This document shows, in pieces, positions 33,117 through 46,947 of a DNA stretch of 64,000 nucleotides. This DNA is from Siphonodentalium dalli (lineage: Eukaryota; Mollusca; Scaphopoda; Gadilida; Siphonodentaliidae). Under the pieces are notes generated by a model. It saw nothing but the letters and a program-made list of their open reading frames with translations. It was not told the origin of the DNA and ran no database searches. The stretch lies in the NCBI GenBank assembly GCA_032622095.1, contig CP136066.1:168650664-168714663 (forward strand). The letters run 5' to 3'. Each line of letters begins with the position of its first letter. Within the stretch, counting starts at the first letter, position 1. The position numbers and the translations under genes are program-made.

Positions 33117-35072
33117 CTAGAATCATGCGATGAATCTCAACTTCTATTCATAGTAGAGTTCATCGCATGATCTACTACGAACAGTGTGGTGACGCTTGTT
33201 TTCTAAATCGAGAATGGTATTATATTTCAATTTTCGAAGCGGCATCACATGTGACATGTATGTAACTCATGCCAGAACGCTGTGCTAGGGGAACTTTTTC
33301 ATGCCATCGATGCGTACTTGCGTAGTCATATTCATTGATCTATATATAGTCGCGGCGGTTACAGGTCAGTGATATATCCGTCATAGCGGCAACTAGACGA
33401 AGCGGGTGCGGGTTCAAATTAGAACAGAACTAACATTTGAAATTATTTCGAAACTCGACTCGAGCTGAGGGTCATCTCTATGCGCCGCTCTCTGGTCTGT
33501 TCCAGTATTACACGGATATACATAAAGAGTTGTGATCATGGGCGTAAAATAGCGGATGTTTCAAAATTTGAAATATTACATCAGGACCAAAAAGACACTG
33601 AACGCTCAAGAGAACAATGAAGGCGAAACCTACTCGTGTTGAGAAAAGACAAATGCTCTATGACCCAAATGAGCATCACTTGGGTGATTAGGTACCAAAA
33701 CAAATCTTAACATGCCATCCCCCAGTACCGCCAACATTGACGACAGAGTGAGTGGCTGTATCCCCAGTACCGCCAACATTGACGACAGAGTGAGTGGCTG
33801 TAGAACATCCCTATGGAACATACTGCAATGGGAAGAGAGTTAATATGAGAAAATAACCCTTCAAATAAAACCTGATGTCATTATATGCTGTTGTTATATG
33901 ATGCACGGGGGGATTACATCACAAGCAGGCTTAATTCAGTGTGCAGGCCATCATCCCCTGATTTTCCTGTTGACTTTCGTAACACAGATGGGGGGGGGGT
34001 AATGCAGGCCCTCAATCTATATAGATGGATCGCTGAATGCTGGCGAGCTATTCGATCCCTTATGACTAGTGCTTAGTCTTAGTTTTCATTCGCTTATATG
34101 TGCCATGTGGCCATTTCACCCATATCACACCATACCCCTTATATTTTGTACCGTGCCATACGAAGCAGGTGCCAAGTGCCCCAACCCCGAACCGACTTTA
34201 TCCGTTTTGAAATATAATTTGTATAACAAGCACTCAGCTTGTTAGTAAAGAACATTTGAGAGTACGATCGACTAAAATTATATAATAGTGTCTGACCAAG
34301 ATGAGGTATGTTTTGGTTTGAATGTGCGTTAGGTTAGAAGGAACTTAATATTTACCATTGGCGAAGTTACCACATACATTGGTTATTTGTTGAGATATAG
34401 TGTCATTGACAGTTTCATTACAACCAAGTCATTTGGGCAAAATATGGCTGTGCTTGTAAATAACATCAATAACTTACATGTGCTTGTGTCTAAGATCCTC
34501 GCTATGAACACAAGTTTCTCTCAACTATTTCCAACTATAGTGACAGTTGATAGAATTAATTTAAATGACTTCAAGGGACACTAATAATATAATAAACAAT
34601 ATTCGACGTTTGGTCTAAATTAAGACAATTGATAAGATACTGGCTTTTAAGATACTGGTTAAAAAAACCATCAGAACAAGTTCATTCTATGTTTGGTGTG
34701 ACCTTTCTAACTAAAGTTGTCTCAGGCATAAACTTTCCAAATAGCCCAGATTGGAGGGACGAGCCACGCCAGCCACCCCTGTTGTACGTCCCTGGACATA
34801 ACATATGCTGATCGATAGCGGGATAAAATGTGTAAGCACATACCGACATAAGCGACCATCTGACCAATACATCTAATTTGTTTTGTTGGTTTTTGTTTGT
34901 ATTGCAGTACATATGCTATATTGTTTATATTATATCCTGCATGTTCTTTAAAAATTAAGAACTACAATTTGTAAACTAAGAATCAAATAGCAAGATAAAA
35001 ATTAAACTATTTAATTATATTTATTACACGCTTGCTCCTAGAAGTACATTGTTATTGCTGTTCCATATTTAC

Positions 35073-35197
35073 AAATCCGTATGGAACGTAGGTCCCATAC
35101 GCATCTCGTTGACGTAAAATGACGTAAACGACGTTGGCCTCAACCATGAAACTGGAACTATTTCAATAAAAGAATCATCACACATGACGAGCACGCC
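35073..35197 (-). CDS. Exon E (copy 3)
   Basis: Same sequence and splice sites as copy 1. Confidence 0.38.
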
Positions 35198-35821
35198 CTG
35201 CATGAGCCTAAATAAACCTAATCCTGCATGTTTAATGCACGGATTATAGGATGTGAAGCGTGTAATAAACACAGAACGACACGATATGTAAATGGGTTTG
35301 CCGATACGGCACTCGTGCTGTCGCGGAAGGATAGAACTCGAGGCGCAACTGTATGCTCAATATTGGCTATATTTACAGAGAACATAAAATACTAGTGGGG
35401 CATTTCTCTCAGTTTAACCCAGGGCCATAACTCTGGCAAACGGCCATAATGCCATATGGCCCATGACCCTGAAAAAAGTTATTTTTTTTAGCCGGTTACT
35501 TGGTTTCAAGTGATTTGATGGGAAAGGTTTTGAAAACAAGTACTGCATTATTTACCTTGGGAATGAAACATTTGTCAATGAAATGTTTTTTTTTGGTAGC
35601 CATTTGGGGTAATTTGATTAGAAAATAATAATCAATAATTTTATATTTTCATTAGTGCATTTCTTTGGTAGTAGTGCTATTTTCAAAGCTATACAGCTGT
35701 TGAATAAACATTCAGATAGTGTTATCGATTGTGGTAGAGCTAACATACACTAACGACTGTTGGATTTCGATACCATGGATGTGTATCGATTTAATGGAAT
35801 GATATCTTTGGTAATACTTAC

Positions 35822-35891
35822 AGTTATGACAGATACATTTGTTGACTGCCACCCCGCAGTGGAACCTCTTTCCACATGTGTTAACGTCACT
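35822..35891 (-). CDS. Exon F (copy 3), Cys-rich
   Basis: Same residues, with the intact acceptor and donor. Confidence 0.45.
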
Positions 35892-37484
35892 CTGTAATAC
35901 AAATGAAACAGTTTTAAAGATTGATTATCTCTTTAAATAACAAATTTGAAATAGTTGGACCAATGTATGTACCTAATAGGGCATACTGAGTTGTACCTAT
36001 GGTCCAAATTTCGAGTCGCTGCTCCTCATACTTTTCGAGATACTGCAACCCCCATATTTACACATAAAGGGCGATAACTCTGCAAAGCATGTTAGGACCA
36101 AATCCTATATAGTCCGAGGTCTTACAACTATTATAGGGCTATATACATAATGAATTCAGTACTCGATAGCTAATACTTCCTGAGATTTCAGCATTATAAA
36201 ATTGCTAAGAATAATAATAATAATAAATATTGGGTACAAAATTGAATAACAATATACTTCCATATTAAAATATGGAAGTATAATAAATATTGGGAAAAAA
36301 AACAATTGAATAACAATATACTTTCATGGTAAATCCATGAAAGTATAATAATGAAAAATAATCGAAAAAGGGCCATAACTCTGTCGAAAGATATTGGACC
36401 AACATGCGGATACCTTTATTTTTAGTAGGCCTTGGATGCCTACAATCGCTAGAGATTTCACGTTCCGACTGCCATTAGTTTCTGAGTATTTACAAATAAA
36501 CGGAAAACGGCACCAGTACAAAACAATATACTTCCTTGGTTACACCTAATACAAATACTACTAACAACATCATCATCAACACAACATAATGATCAGGATC
36601 AGGATCGGAGTCTACATCACCAAATTCATTGCTATTGGGAAAACATCATTTGCAAAAACTGCCAACGACGACGAAGAGATTACACTGGATCGCGAAGCCA
36701 TCGAGGAGCAGTTACTGAAATCCCAAGAATCTCTTCCATCGATCTCCCAGATTAACTCCAACAGGAGAATGTGGTAGTCTAAAAGTGAATGGATATTACA
36801 GTTGTATATTATTGTATACTATTCCAGATCGTATTCTATTGCCGAATCAAAATTGAGATGGCACATTCCGCTATTCTTCCAATGACCATTATCAAACCAT
36901 TAATGGGATAAACATAGTATGCCACTCAGTCGCTATCAATGCAGCCATTGACTGAATTTTCGAAGACGTGAACGTATACCCTTGACGACAATTAGCTATC
37001 GATTGTCGTTGCATCAATTGTATCATAAGACGCATCAGATGCACACAACAGGTGTATGCCCGTAGTGACTATATGCATTGGATCCATGTGATGTGGTCGT
37101 GGATTTTTCATAGCGCGCGATGGGCAGTTTATAGGCATGTACAATACTCTATGTTCCACCCTAGATGGATGTCATGTTATATTGGTGGTCTTTACCTCGA
37201 TCTATGTGTAATTTAAGAAGAAATTGATATAGACGGTTTGACTTCATAATTCAAAACCATTCTCATTTAATTCGTGTGCATTAACATATAGTAAGGAAAG
37301 CAAAAGTTTCAACCAACAGGTGCTACATCAGATCTACTAAATTTGATCTGGAGATCTATCGCTGCAGACAAGTACTCCGAAAATCGTGCCATCTAAGTCC
37401 AGGCGAAGTCAAGAATTTGACAACACTCTCTGGATCATTCATGACAACTAACGCTAGGAATTTTCATCGAAGGCAGCGAAGAAC

Positions 37485-37865
37485 ATGGAGAGTTATTACA
37501 AGCATTGCACAACTACTTCCACATTCTCCAGACCACCAGACTTTCCCCTGCTAAACATTACGGTTGAACAAGAAGAGCAGAGCCAAACATTGGCTAATTA
37601 CGAGAAGATATGGAAGGAGGGACTCAAGAGGAGTAAAATATATATACTGATTGAGTTCCCCAAGGAGATAAACGACACCGTTTCTTCTATTAGATCACGA
37701 TTAATGCCAGAGACAGGTGAGAAAAATATACCAAAATCATATCGCCTGGCGAGAAATCATTACTTCCTCAAAAAGTTGATGACCCTTTCTAATACAATGG
37801 TCACAATCCTTCCATCTTCTCGAAACATGTTTGGAAAAATAATGGAGATAAATTCCACAAATTAA
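37485..37865 (+). CDS. 126-codon plus-strand ORF (copy 3)
   Basis: Same as copy 2. Confidence 0.35.
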   Translation: MESYYKHCTTTSTFSRPPDFPLLNITVEQEEQSQTLANYEKIWKEGLKRSKIYILIEFPKEINDTVSSIRSRLMPETGEKNIPKSYRLARNHYFLKKLMTLSNTMVTILPSSRNMFGKIMEINSTN

Positions 37866-37868
37866 TAT

Positions 37869-38009
37869 TTAATTAACATTCATCTCATCCACGGAACCAC
37901 AACGACCACGACCACTTTTCGGCTTAGTACTCTCGTTGCTGACAGCACCACGTCCACTACCGCGACCTCCCCCACGTCCGCGCCCTCCGCGCCCCGTCTT
38001 CCTGTGCAT
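37869..38009 (-). pseudogene. Arg-Gly-rich tail (copy 3)
   Basis: Same, but GRGRRGS has become GRGRCGS, a change shared with copy 4. Confidence 0.4.
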
Positions 38010-38254
38010 ACTGGAATAGGTCCGTTTCCAGTGGCAGCTGTTGATAGAATTGAATGCATGTTATTAGTAAAGGCAGTAGAAAATAAAGCATTAACATTAT
38101 TATCAATGTTATTCCGTTTTTTAATGAGCAAAAAGTGGTTAAAACAATCGAGAATTTTCCATGAAATCATTTTGCACAATAATTCCGACAGATTTTGCGC
38201 AATTTTGGCACAAATCTCAAACGCCATGCCATGCGCTAACGGTACTGCACTTAC

Positions 38255-38353
38255 CTCCTTGGGCAGGTGGATTTGGACTTGATCTATGTGCCTCGCACAT
38301 ATAAGTTAAAGCATTTTGTATGACCTCCGGATCCAAATAGGAAGCAGTATACT
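38255..38353 (-). CDS. Exon C (copy 3)
   Basis: Same residues and splice sites. Confidence 0.5.
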
Positions 38354-39289
38354 CTGTATCAAAGAATAATTGTAGGAGCTGGTGATAGTAAAGTTTTATG
38401 CATCAAAGTCCATGTTTTCTGACATTTTGTCAATATGGTTTCCCCTACCCCATTTTTCAGATATTCAAAGTTGGAGTCAGTTTCCAGAAAAATGAGTGAA
38501 ATTCAGTGACATTCATTGACATATCAAAATAAGGCTATTATATCAAAGGAGGAAAGTTCAAATGATTTTGCACATTAAACGAACATTGGTTGTACTATTT
38601 ATACACAAAACACCTTTAAAAATGGACACAAACGCCCATAATGACATTTTTATAAAAGAGTAAATTCTCAGGATTCAAAGGGCCATAATTTTATTTTCTA
38701 CACCACATTTTGGAATTTCCTTCACATTGTGTTTAATCATGTATATTTAAGTGATTATGAGAAACAAAGGGAAAATGGATATATATTTATTGAGTTGTAT
38801 GACCTCAAATATGCTATTTCATCAAGCCTGCTCTGGACCACAGGCAAATTTGACTGTCCATACAATGGTGGAACACACATTTTGTTTAAGAATAGTTTTG
38901 TCATCTCAATCATAGATGCATAAAGAAATCATATAGAGAGGAAATGACTAAAACAACAAGAAATCCCTTAATTTTTCTATAGTTTTTAAAATACAAGACC
39001 ATAAAAAATGGATTTTAACTAATATTGAGAAATTGAGGCTCCGAAATTAGATAAAATCCAAATTTTGGAGGCACATAACTAAAAAAACACTCAACGTATC
39101 TGGGGAAGGTTTTCTGTTCTGAGTTGTGTAATCTACAAAATGGATATATAAATGGAAGGCCTTGTGAAATAAAGTTTTTTATAAACATTCTTGAAAAGCC
39201 ATAAATTGAGTATTTTATCAAATTTTGAGCGCCACGAATTTCGTTTCCAGTTCCCAGATAAAATTTCATTTATCATTTTTGTGACCAGA

Positions 39290-41304
39290 ACCATGGCGGC
39301 CACCCGGGAATCCTTGCATTTTCGTGCGGTGCCACCCATCGGGCATCTATATGACAGGGACGCGGCCATAAAGCCCCTTCCAATTTTTCGAAAATTAGGC
39401 TGAAGTCGTGCATGGGGTGTCGAAATAGCACTCGTTACTAAATCGGCTGCGTATCCAGAACCATGGCAGCCACCCGGGAATCCTTTCATTTTCGTGCGTT
39501 GGCACCCAGCGGCCATCTATAGGACAGGGATGCGGCTATATAGCACCTTGAAATCATGCATGGAGCTCAAAATTGCACTTTTTGTTACTAAATTCTCAAA
39601 ATATAATAATAATCGTTACTAAATCGCCTATGTATGCATAACCACAGCATCTACGGGACCATCCTTTTGGATTCTTCTTGTGCCACCACTAATCCATCTA
39701 AAAATCACAAACTATGTCACATAAACTTGTCCAGCTGTTCAAAAATTGGGCGTAAATCGTGCGTGGGTATATAATTAGGACATATTTCGTTGCATGACTT
39801 ACGCCCAATTTTTGAACAGCTGGCTATTGTGGTTATGAATACATAAGGAATTTAGCAACGAAAAATGTCCTATTTTTACCCCGCTCAAGACTTACGCCCA
39901 ATTTTTGAACAGTTGGACACGCTATGTGAACCAGTTTGATTTCTAGATGGACTAATTGTGGCACAAGAATAATCCATAAGAACAGCCCCCTGGCAGCTAT
40001 GGTTATACCTACGCAGGCGATTTAGCAACGAAAAATGACTTTTTTTCATTATTTTGACCCCATGCACGACTTACGCCCAATTTTTGAACAGCTGGACAGG
40101 CATATGTGAACCAGTTTGTGATTTCTAGATGGACTAATTGTGACACAAGAAGAATCCACAAGGATAGCATCGTGGCTTCTATGGGTATGCCTACGCAGGC
40201 GATATAGCAACGAAAAATGACCTTTTCCCAATATTTTGACCCCATGCACGACTTACGCTCAATATTCGAACAGCTGGACAGGCGTATGTAAACCAGTCTG
40301 TGATTTCTAGATGGACTAATTGTGGCACAAGGAGAATCCATAAGAACAGCCCCCCTGGCAGCTATGGTTATACCTACGCAGGCGATTTAGCAACGAAAAA
40401 TCACCTTTTTTTTCATTATTTTGACACCACGCTCGACTTACGCCCAATTTTTTAACAGCTGGACAGGCGTATGTGAACTAGTTTGTGATTTAAAGATGGA
40501 CTAATTGTGCCATAAGAAGAATTCACAAGGATAGCCCCGTGGCTGCTATGGTTATGCCAACGCAGGCGATTTAGTAACATATCATCGCGCGAATACGCAC
40601 ATAACCGACCTATAATTTTAATTAGGTACTTAAAGTGATTTTTGGTTCTGAAATAAGCAGATAATGCAGTTATAGTTGTCATTTCGTGTTATGGCGCGAG
40701 CCACAGTGAAAACACATGCTAATGAGCGTACACCTGAAAAGTTTGGCTTATTTTTGTCATTGTCCGCACATAATTTACTTAGAATCGCCTCTATATGAGT
40801 CGATAATGTGACTTAATAGGGACTCATTTTCAGCACATTGTCGACTCAAAATGAGGCGATTCTAAGCAGATTATCTACCTAACATATTGTTTCTTCTCCG
40901 CAAATAATGTGCTGGTTTTCAGGATTAAGCAACGAAAAAATGTCACATTTTTACCCCACGCAAGATTTAAGCCCAATTGTTGAACAGCTGGACAAGTTTA
41001 TATGACCTATTTTATGATTTCTAAATGGACTTGTGGCGGCACAAGAAGAATCCACAAGGATAGCCCCGTGACATCTATGGTTATGCCTACGCAGGCGATT
41101 AAGCAACGAAAAATGAAATTGTTTTCATTATTTTGACCACACACACGACTTACGCTCAATTTGCGAACAGCTGGATGGGTGCATGTTACTTGATTTGTGA
41201 TTTCTAAATGGACTGGTGGTGGCAGAAGAAAACTCCACAAGGATAGCCTCGTGACTGCTATGGTTATGCCTGCGCACGTATTAAACAATTGAGTGGTGCT
41301 CAAA
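39290..41304. repeat. ~180-bp satellite, copy 3
   Basis: Same arrangement. Confidence 0.85.
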
Positions 41305-41577
41305 TCGCTCGAGGACATATTGAATTAAATCGCACCAGACTAATTACCAATGCCGAAACAGATACCAATGTCCGCTTAGGCGGGATATTTGGATGATATG
41401 CCATGATCAGTTTCACACTGGGCAGTTGAGGTTCCTCGTTGAGTAGTATGTCAAACGTAAAATCAATTGATCTAAATCAAACACATAATAGGCACAATCA
41501 TTATGCAAAACTGTGGACATAAATTTAAAGAGGAAAGTGCTTACATACTTCAATTATGTGTGGCATATTATACTTAC

Positions 41578-41685
41578 CTTGAACAGCTCTGACCATTCAG
41601 ATGTACCCCAGTGATACATCCTACCAGCCGGAACACGACTACACAGGAACACTTCACTTCCTGTGATTGCCGCGAGCTCAAATGC
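41578..41685 (-). CDS. Exon D (copy 3), partner of exon A in copy 4
   Basis: Same residues and splice sites. Partner exon A at 43335-43175. Confidence 0.6.
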
Positions 41686-42584
41686 CTACAAGATGGGGAA
41701 ATTTCTCTTAGTGATACATGTATTTTATTAGCCATATATATTGTTTGGGCAGGTTATCGTTACACGTCAATAACATCGTTGATCAATTGTTACAGGCAAT
41801 GAAGACTTTCAAATGTAGGATGGCTGGCCGAAATACCATTGAGATGTTCGATCTACTTGCTGCAAGTGAAGACGTGATATAAGTTGAAGAGAATGGCTAT
41901 GCAGATAGCGACATACCCACTGTCCAAACGGAGAGCCATAACTCTTTTCGCAGGAGACCCATCGCTCGAGAGGCACACATATAGCATTATAAATTATCAA
42001 TAACTATGACATAGAAAACAGTGATGTGTTAATGGTGTAAGTATTATGTTCATTCATTGGGTATTGCAGTACAATGATAGAAAATAAAAAGTAGTCAATT
42101 GAGCAATTTGCTTGGTATAATTAGGGTGTTTGTGTATATATAATGGATGGATGTGGATGCATTATTTTCAATTCGAATAGTGTGCACAGTATACGATATA
42201 CCATTCTCGAATATTAATAACTTAATGTATGGAATGCTACTCTAGAACTTTGATCTGTAGCAATTCAACCGCGGAATATCGATGGAATGATCCAATATAG
42301 TAGTGTTAAAGAATTATTTGTGGTAAAAACTCCCGCTTCGAAAAACAATTATTTTTCAATGGTCATCACCGCTCAGCCTGTACAGTCTGGTGAGCATCTC
42401 AACAGTGATTGACTCTCTTGCGTCTGATTCATTATCCCGTGGGTCGTCGAAGATTGGATTAAGTTATCTCCTAGTTTGTTCACATATGCTGTTTTCTTTG
42501 TAAATGACTCACTGTTACATGGTCTAGGTCCTTATGTGAAGACAGGAGCTATAACAAAGTGGGTACCTTCTAAGTGACCCCCAT

Positions 42585-42994
42585 ATGCGACAGCCACACA
42601 TAAGCATGGGCGTGCTGGAGCTGAGCAACCAGCTCGAATACTTCAACAACATCTGCTCCAGTACCATGGCCTCGTACTACTCAAATACCATGGATAAAAA
42701 GAAATTCCAGATACCTACACCACTCTGGCAGTAACGAGGGAAGAAGAAAAGGCTGCTGGTGACCACTCGAACAAGAGGAAACCAGAGTTGGTAAAGATGG
42801 CAACATCGAAGATAAAGAAGATGGGGATGAGTGGGTATGTGGAGGAGAGTGACCTAATACAATCAAGGTGGGATGGTGGCGTAAAGCGGGGGCTTAAAAA
42901 ATATCTGGTAGTGTTCGTTAAAGAGTTGGTGGCATTGAAGACAGAACAGAGCAGGGTGGCCGGTGAACACATGAGGGAGGTGTGTTCCGATTAA
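42585..42994 (+). pseudogene. Frameshifted plus-strand coding-like stretch (copy 3)
   Basis: Same two frames and break. Confidence 0.35.
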
Positions 42995-43174
42995 AGGTTA
43001 GTTGTGGTCGTGTATTGTTTGAAGTGAAATTGTTCTGTTTACATTTCGTCAACGGGAGGGAATTGGGTGAAATTAATCGGTGATTATCTGCCGTTATGGG
43101 TAGAACAGTGTGATTATATGGACTAACAACTGTAACACAATAACAGGTGAAAAACGCAACATTTCAATACCTAC

Positions 43175-43335
43175 CTTCACGAATAACGTGTCCTTGTGCC
43201 CGCTGAGCTGATTGTTCCGCCTTTCATTTTTGCCGAGTATGTAATCGGTATTTTTCCATGATGGTGCTGCCCACGGATAGGTTGGCCAGGCTAATTTTTC
43301 CCAGGGTTGAAAGTTTTGGCTTCGATTAGTCGACT
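43175..43335 (-). CDS. Exon A (copy 4), pairs with exon D of copy 3
   Basis: Identical translation and splice sites. The partner exon D is at 41685-41578, across the junction at 43004. Confidence 0.6.
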
Positions 43336-43611
43336 CTGTATGGTAAAAAACTTTCAATCAAAATAACCAATTATGGATGTTAGGAATACGGTACATTCTT
43401 TTATATAATACTAGCAGGTTAGCCCGCCACTGGCGTGGTTGGCCAGAAACATGACAATTTTAATTTTTGAATTTAAATTTTTTTTTTTTTTAATTCATTT
43501 TTGGTTTTTCAATATTTTACACGATTTGACCTTGAATTGATCATTGTCAAGGTCAGGTCGGAGTCACAATTTAACCCGTTCATGACACTTCCCGTAGGTA
43601 GCAAGTGTGAG

Positions 43612-45200
43612 TGTGTAGTAGTTATCCAAGGTATCTCCTCAATACAAATAGGAGTGTAGTATGCAGCCGGTGTAGTTTTTATCCGAGGTATCGCCTCAAT
43701 ACAAATAAGAGTGTAGTATGCAGCCGGTGTAGTTATCCGAGGTATCTCCTCAATACAAATAAGAGTGTAGTATGCAGCCGGTGTAGTTATCCGAGGTATC
43801 TCCTCAATACAAATAAGAGTGTAGTATGCAGCCGGTGTATGACGGGAGCTGCGTTGGTGCAGCATTAACCATTTCATGGCGGGAGTTGCGTTTGTGCAGC
43901 ATTAACCCTTTCATGACGGGAGCTGTGTTGGTGCAGCATTAACACTTTCATGACGGGAGCTGTGCTGGTGCAGCATTAACCCCTTCATGACGGGAGCTGG
44001 GCTGGTGCAGCATTAACTCTTCCATGACGGGAGCTGCGTTGGTGCAGCATTAACTCTTCCATGACGGGAGCTGCGTTGGTGCAGCATTGACACTTTCATG
44101 ACATGAGCTGTGCTAGTGCAGCATTAACCCTTTCATGATGGGAGCTGTGCCGTTGCAGCATTAACTCTTTCATGACGGGAGCTGTGCTGGTGCAGCATTA
44201 ATTTTTTCATGACGGGAGCTGTGCTGGTGCAGCACCAATTCTTTCATGACGGGAGCTGTGCTGGTGCGGCATTAATTCTTTCATATCGGGAGCTGCGTTG
44301 GGGCAGCATTAATTCTTTCATGACGGGAGCTGTGCTGGTACAGCATTATTTATTTATGATGGGGGCTGCGTTGGGGCAGTATTAACCCTTTCATGGTGGG
44401 AGCTACGTTGGTGCAACATTAACCCTATCATGTCGGGAGCTGTGCTGCTGCAGCATTAACCGTTTTATGACGGGAGCTGCGTTGGTGCAGCATTAACACA
44501 TTCAAGACGGGGGCTGCGTTGGTGCAGCATTAACACTTTCATGACGGGAGCTGTGCTGGTGCATCATTAACCCTTTCATGACGGGAACTGTGCTGGTGCA
44601 GCATTAACTCTTTCATGACGGGAGCTGCGTTGGTGCAGCATTAACAATTTCATGATGGGAGCTGTGCTGGTGTAGCATTAACCCTTTCTTGGCGGGAGCT
44701 GTGCTGGTTCAGCATTAACTCTTTCATGACGGGAGCTGTGCTGGTGCAGCATTAACCCTTTCATGACGGGAGCTGCGCTGTTGCAGCATTAACCATTTCA
44801 TGACGGGAGTTGCGTTGGTGTAGCATTAACCCTTTCACGACGGGAGCTGCGTTGGTGCAGCATTAACACTTTCACGACGGGAGCTGTGCTGGTGCAGCAT
44901 TAACCCTTTCATGATGGGAGCTGGGCTGGTGCAGCATGAACTCTTCCATGACGGGAGCTGCGTTGGTGCAGCATTAACCCTTTCAAGATGGGAGCTGTGC
45001 TGGTGCAGCATTAACTCTTTCATGACGGGAGCTGTGCTGGTGCAGCATTAATTATTTCATGACGGGAGCTGCGTTGGTGCAGCATTAATTATTTCATAGC
45101 GGGAGCTGTGCTGGTGCAGCATTAATTATCTCATGACGGGACCCGCGTTGGTGCAGCATTAATTATTTCATAGCGGGAGCTGTGCTGGTGCAGCATTAAC
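43612..45200. repeat. 54-bp (x4) plus 37-bp minisatellite, copy 4
   Basis: Same arrangement; the 37-bp array starts at 43840. Shares the GGTGTAGCAT variant near 44820 with copy 3. Confidence 0.93.
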
Positions 45201-45202
45201 AC

Positions 45203-46204
45203 CTGCCTGGAGGCAGGTTTCGCCATTCGACAACAAGAGTTGGCCAAGCTCTGGCAAGGTTGTCGGTTGAACTGGTCGAGCCGTAATGACAGCCTGCAAC
45301 CTGTCCCAAGCATGTTCTATGGGATTGAGTTCGGTTGGACTCGCTGGCAAGTCCAGGCGATCTATTCCTTCTTCCTAAAGGATAACAGTTCAGCAGCTCG
45401 GGTCGGTTTGATCCTGCATTATTGCCCATCATAACCAAATCCTCGCGTACCGCTCCCGCATACGCCCCCACGATTGAACCCAGAATGCATGCCAATAATG
45501 CAGTCCATTACGATTTGTGTTCTGGAGGACATACAGGTCCTTGTCGTCGCCCAAAGTCATCCCTCCCCACAGCATATCCGACCCACCACCATAATGGTCA
45601 TGCTTCCTCTCAGTGCATCGGTGAACCTCCCATTCTACCTTTTCCAGACCAAAACACGTCTGTCATGGAAGTATGGGCCCATTAGTAAACAGCACGGGTT
45701 ACCATTGCTGCATTGTGTATTTGACACATACCGTGTATGGGGAGGGATGACTTTTGGGCGGCGACAAGGACCTGTACGTCACCCAGAACAGAAACCTTAA
45801 TGGACTACATTGTAGACATGCATTCTGGATCCAATCTTGGGGCCGTATGCGGGAGCTGTAAGCGAGGATTTGTTTCTCATGGACAATAATACAGGAGCAA
45901 ACTGATCCAAGCTGATAAACTGTTATCCTTTAGGAAGGAGGAATAGATCGCATGGACTTACCAGCGAGTCCACTCGAACTCAATTCCATAGAACATGCTC
46001 GGGACAGGTTGCAGGCTGTCATTACGGCTCGACCAGTTCAACCGACAACCTTGCCAGAGCTTGGCCAACTCTTGTTGTCGAATGGCGAAACCTGCCTCCA
46101 GACAACGTCCGTACCATGGTGGATGGGGCTTAGAGATGTTGCAAAGTTGTGGTGAGCGTTCGCAGAGGTCACACCAAGTACTGAGAGTGTTGTTCGAATG
46201 AATA
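45203..46204. pseudogene. Inverted Tc1-type transposase fossils, copy 4
   Basis: Same structure and same disabling changes as the other copies. Confidence 0.85.
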
Positions 46205-46706
46205 CAATTCGTTTCAATACATTTGACTTGTGTGTTTGTACTTATTGAAATTCGTCAAATTGGGGGTAATATTGTTCCATCTTCCCACTTAGGAAATCTA
46301 AGCCACTGGACAGTTGCAGCCCCCATTAAATAACAAGAGGATATAACAATCTACAATTTAACGGACCATTCCTATCCAAAAAGTGGATATTTTACAAAAT
46401 ATTACAATATATATGGGTGATCCTTAGCAAAATGTGAGTAGTATATATGAAAGCATTGCCAAATAGCCGGACAAACACCTCAAATAAACGCACAAAACAC
46501 GAGGCATATAATCGCCTGTTTCTATAAATAACATACTCTACTATAACTATGCAGCGATACAATCATTCCGGACGCAAAAATTCACGGAATTTGAAACATT
46601 GTTCTCAGTTAACGCGATGGGTGAATACAAAACGCTCTTTATTCATACCATAAACGGAAAGAACTGACAAAAACGCTCTTTAACGTTCCATGATGGGCTC
46701 GCGTGT

Positions 46707-46947
46707 TTAGTTTAATTGATTTGGATTAGTCTTTCCATTATAATCACGAAGAGTGGTCGACGTATTTGTAGACCTGATATGACCAGCGGAACCGGGTCGG
46801 GATCTGTTCGACCTATTCAAAATGACATTAACTCCAGATTGATTAAACCGCCCACTATTTTTGGGCAGCCTGTGAATATTGGTATTCGAGAATGTGACCT
46901 CAGCCAGTGTGTTGTCATGTAAAAGTGCGTTTGTGGGTTCTACGAAC
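46707..46947 (-). CDS. Terminal exon T (copy 4)
   Basis: Same frame and stop, with one Asp to Tyr change in the run that reads RDDNGK elsewhere. Confidence 0.42.

Larger units (their letters stand above)
29173..43003. repeat. Macro-repeat unit, copy 3 (13,831 bp)
   Basis: Third full unit, with a 10-base G-run. It shares several derived variants with copy 4 that copies 1 and 2 lack: GGTGTAGCAT in the minisatellite near 30988, CGTTCCATG near 32855, CACAACGACC near 37900 and CTGCTCTGG near 38828. Confidence 0.97.

Noticed and set aside
33885-34076. 63-codon plus-strand ORF present only in copy 3
   Set aside because: Its frame exists only because the G-run is 10 bases long in that copy; the other copies break it.
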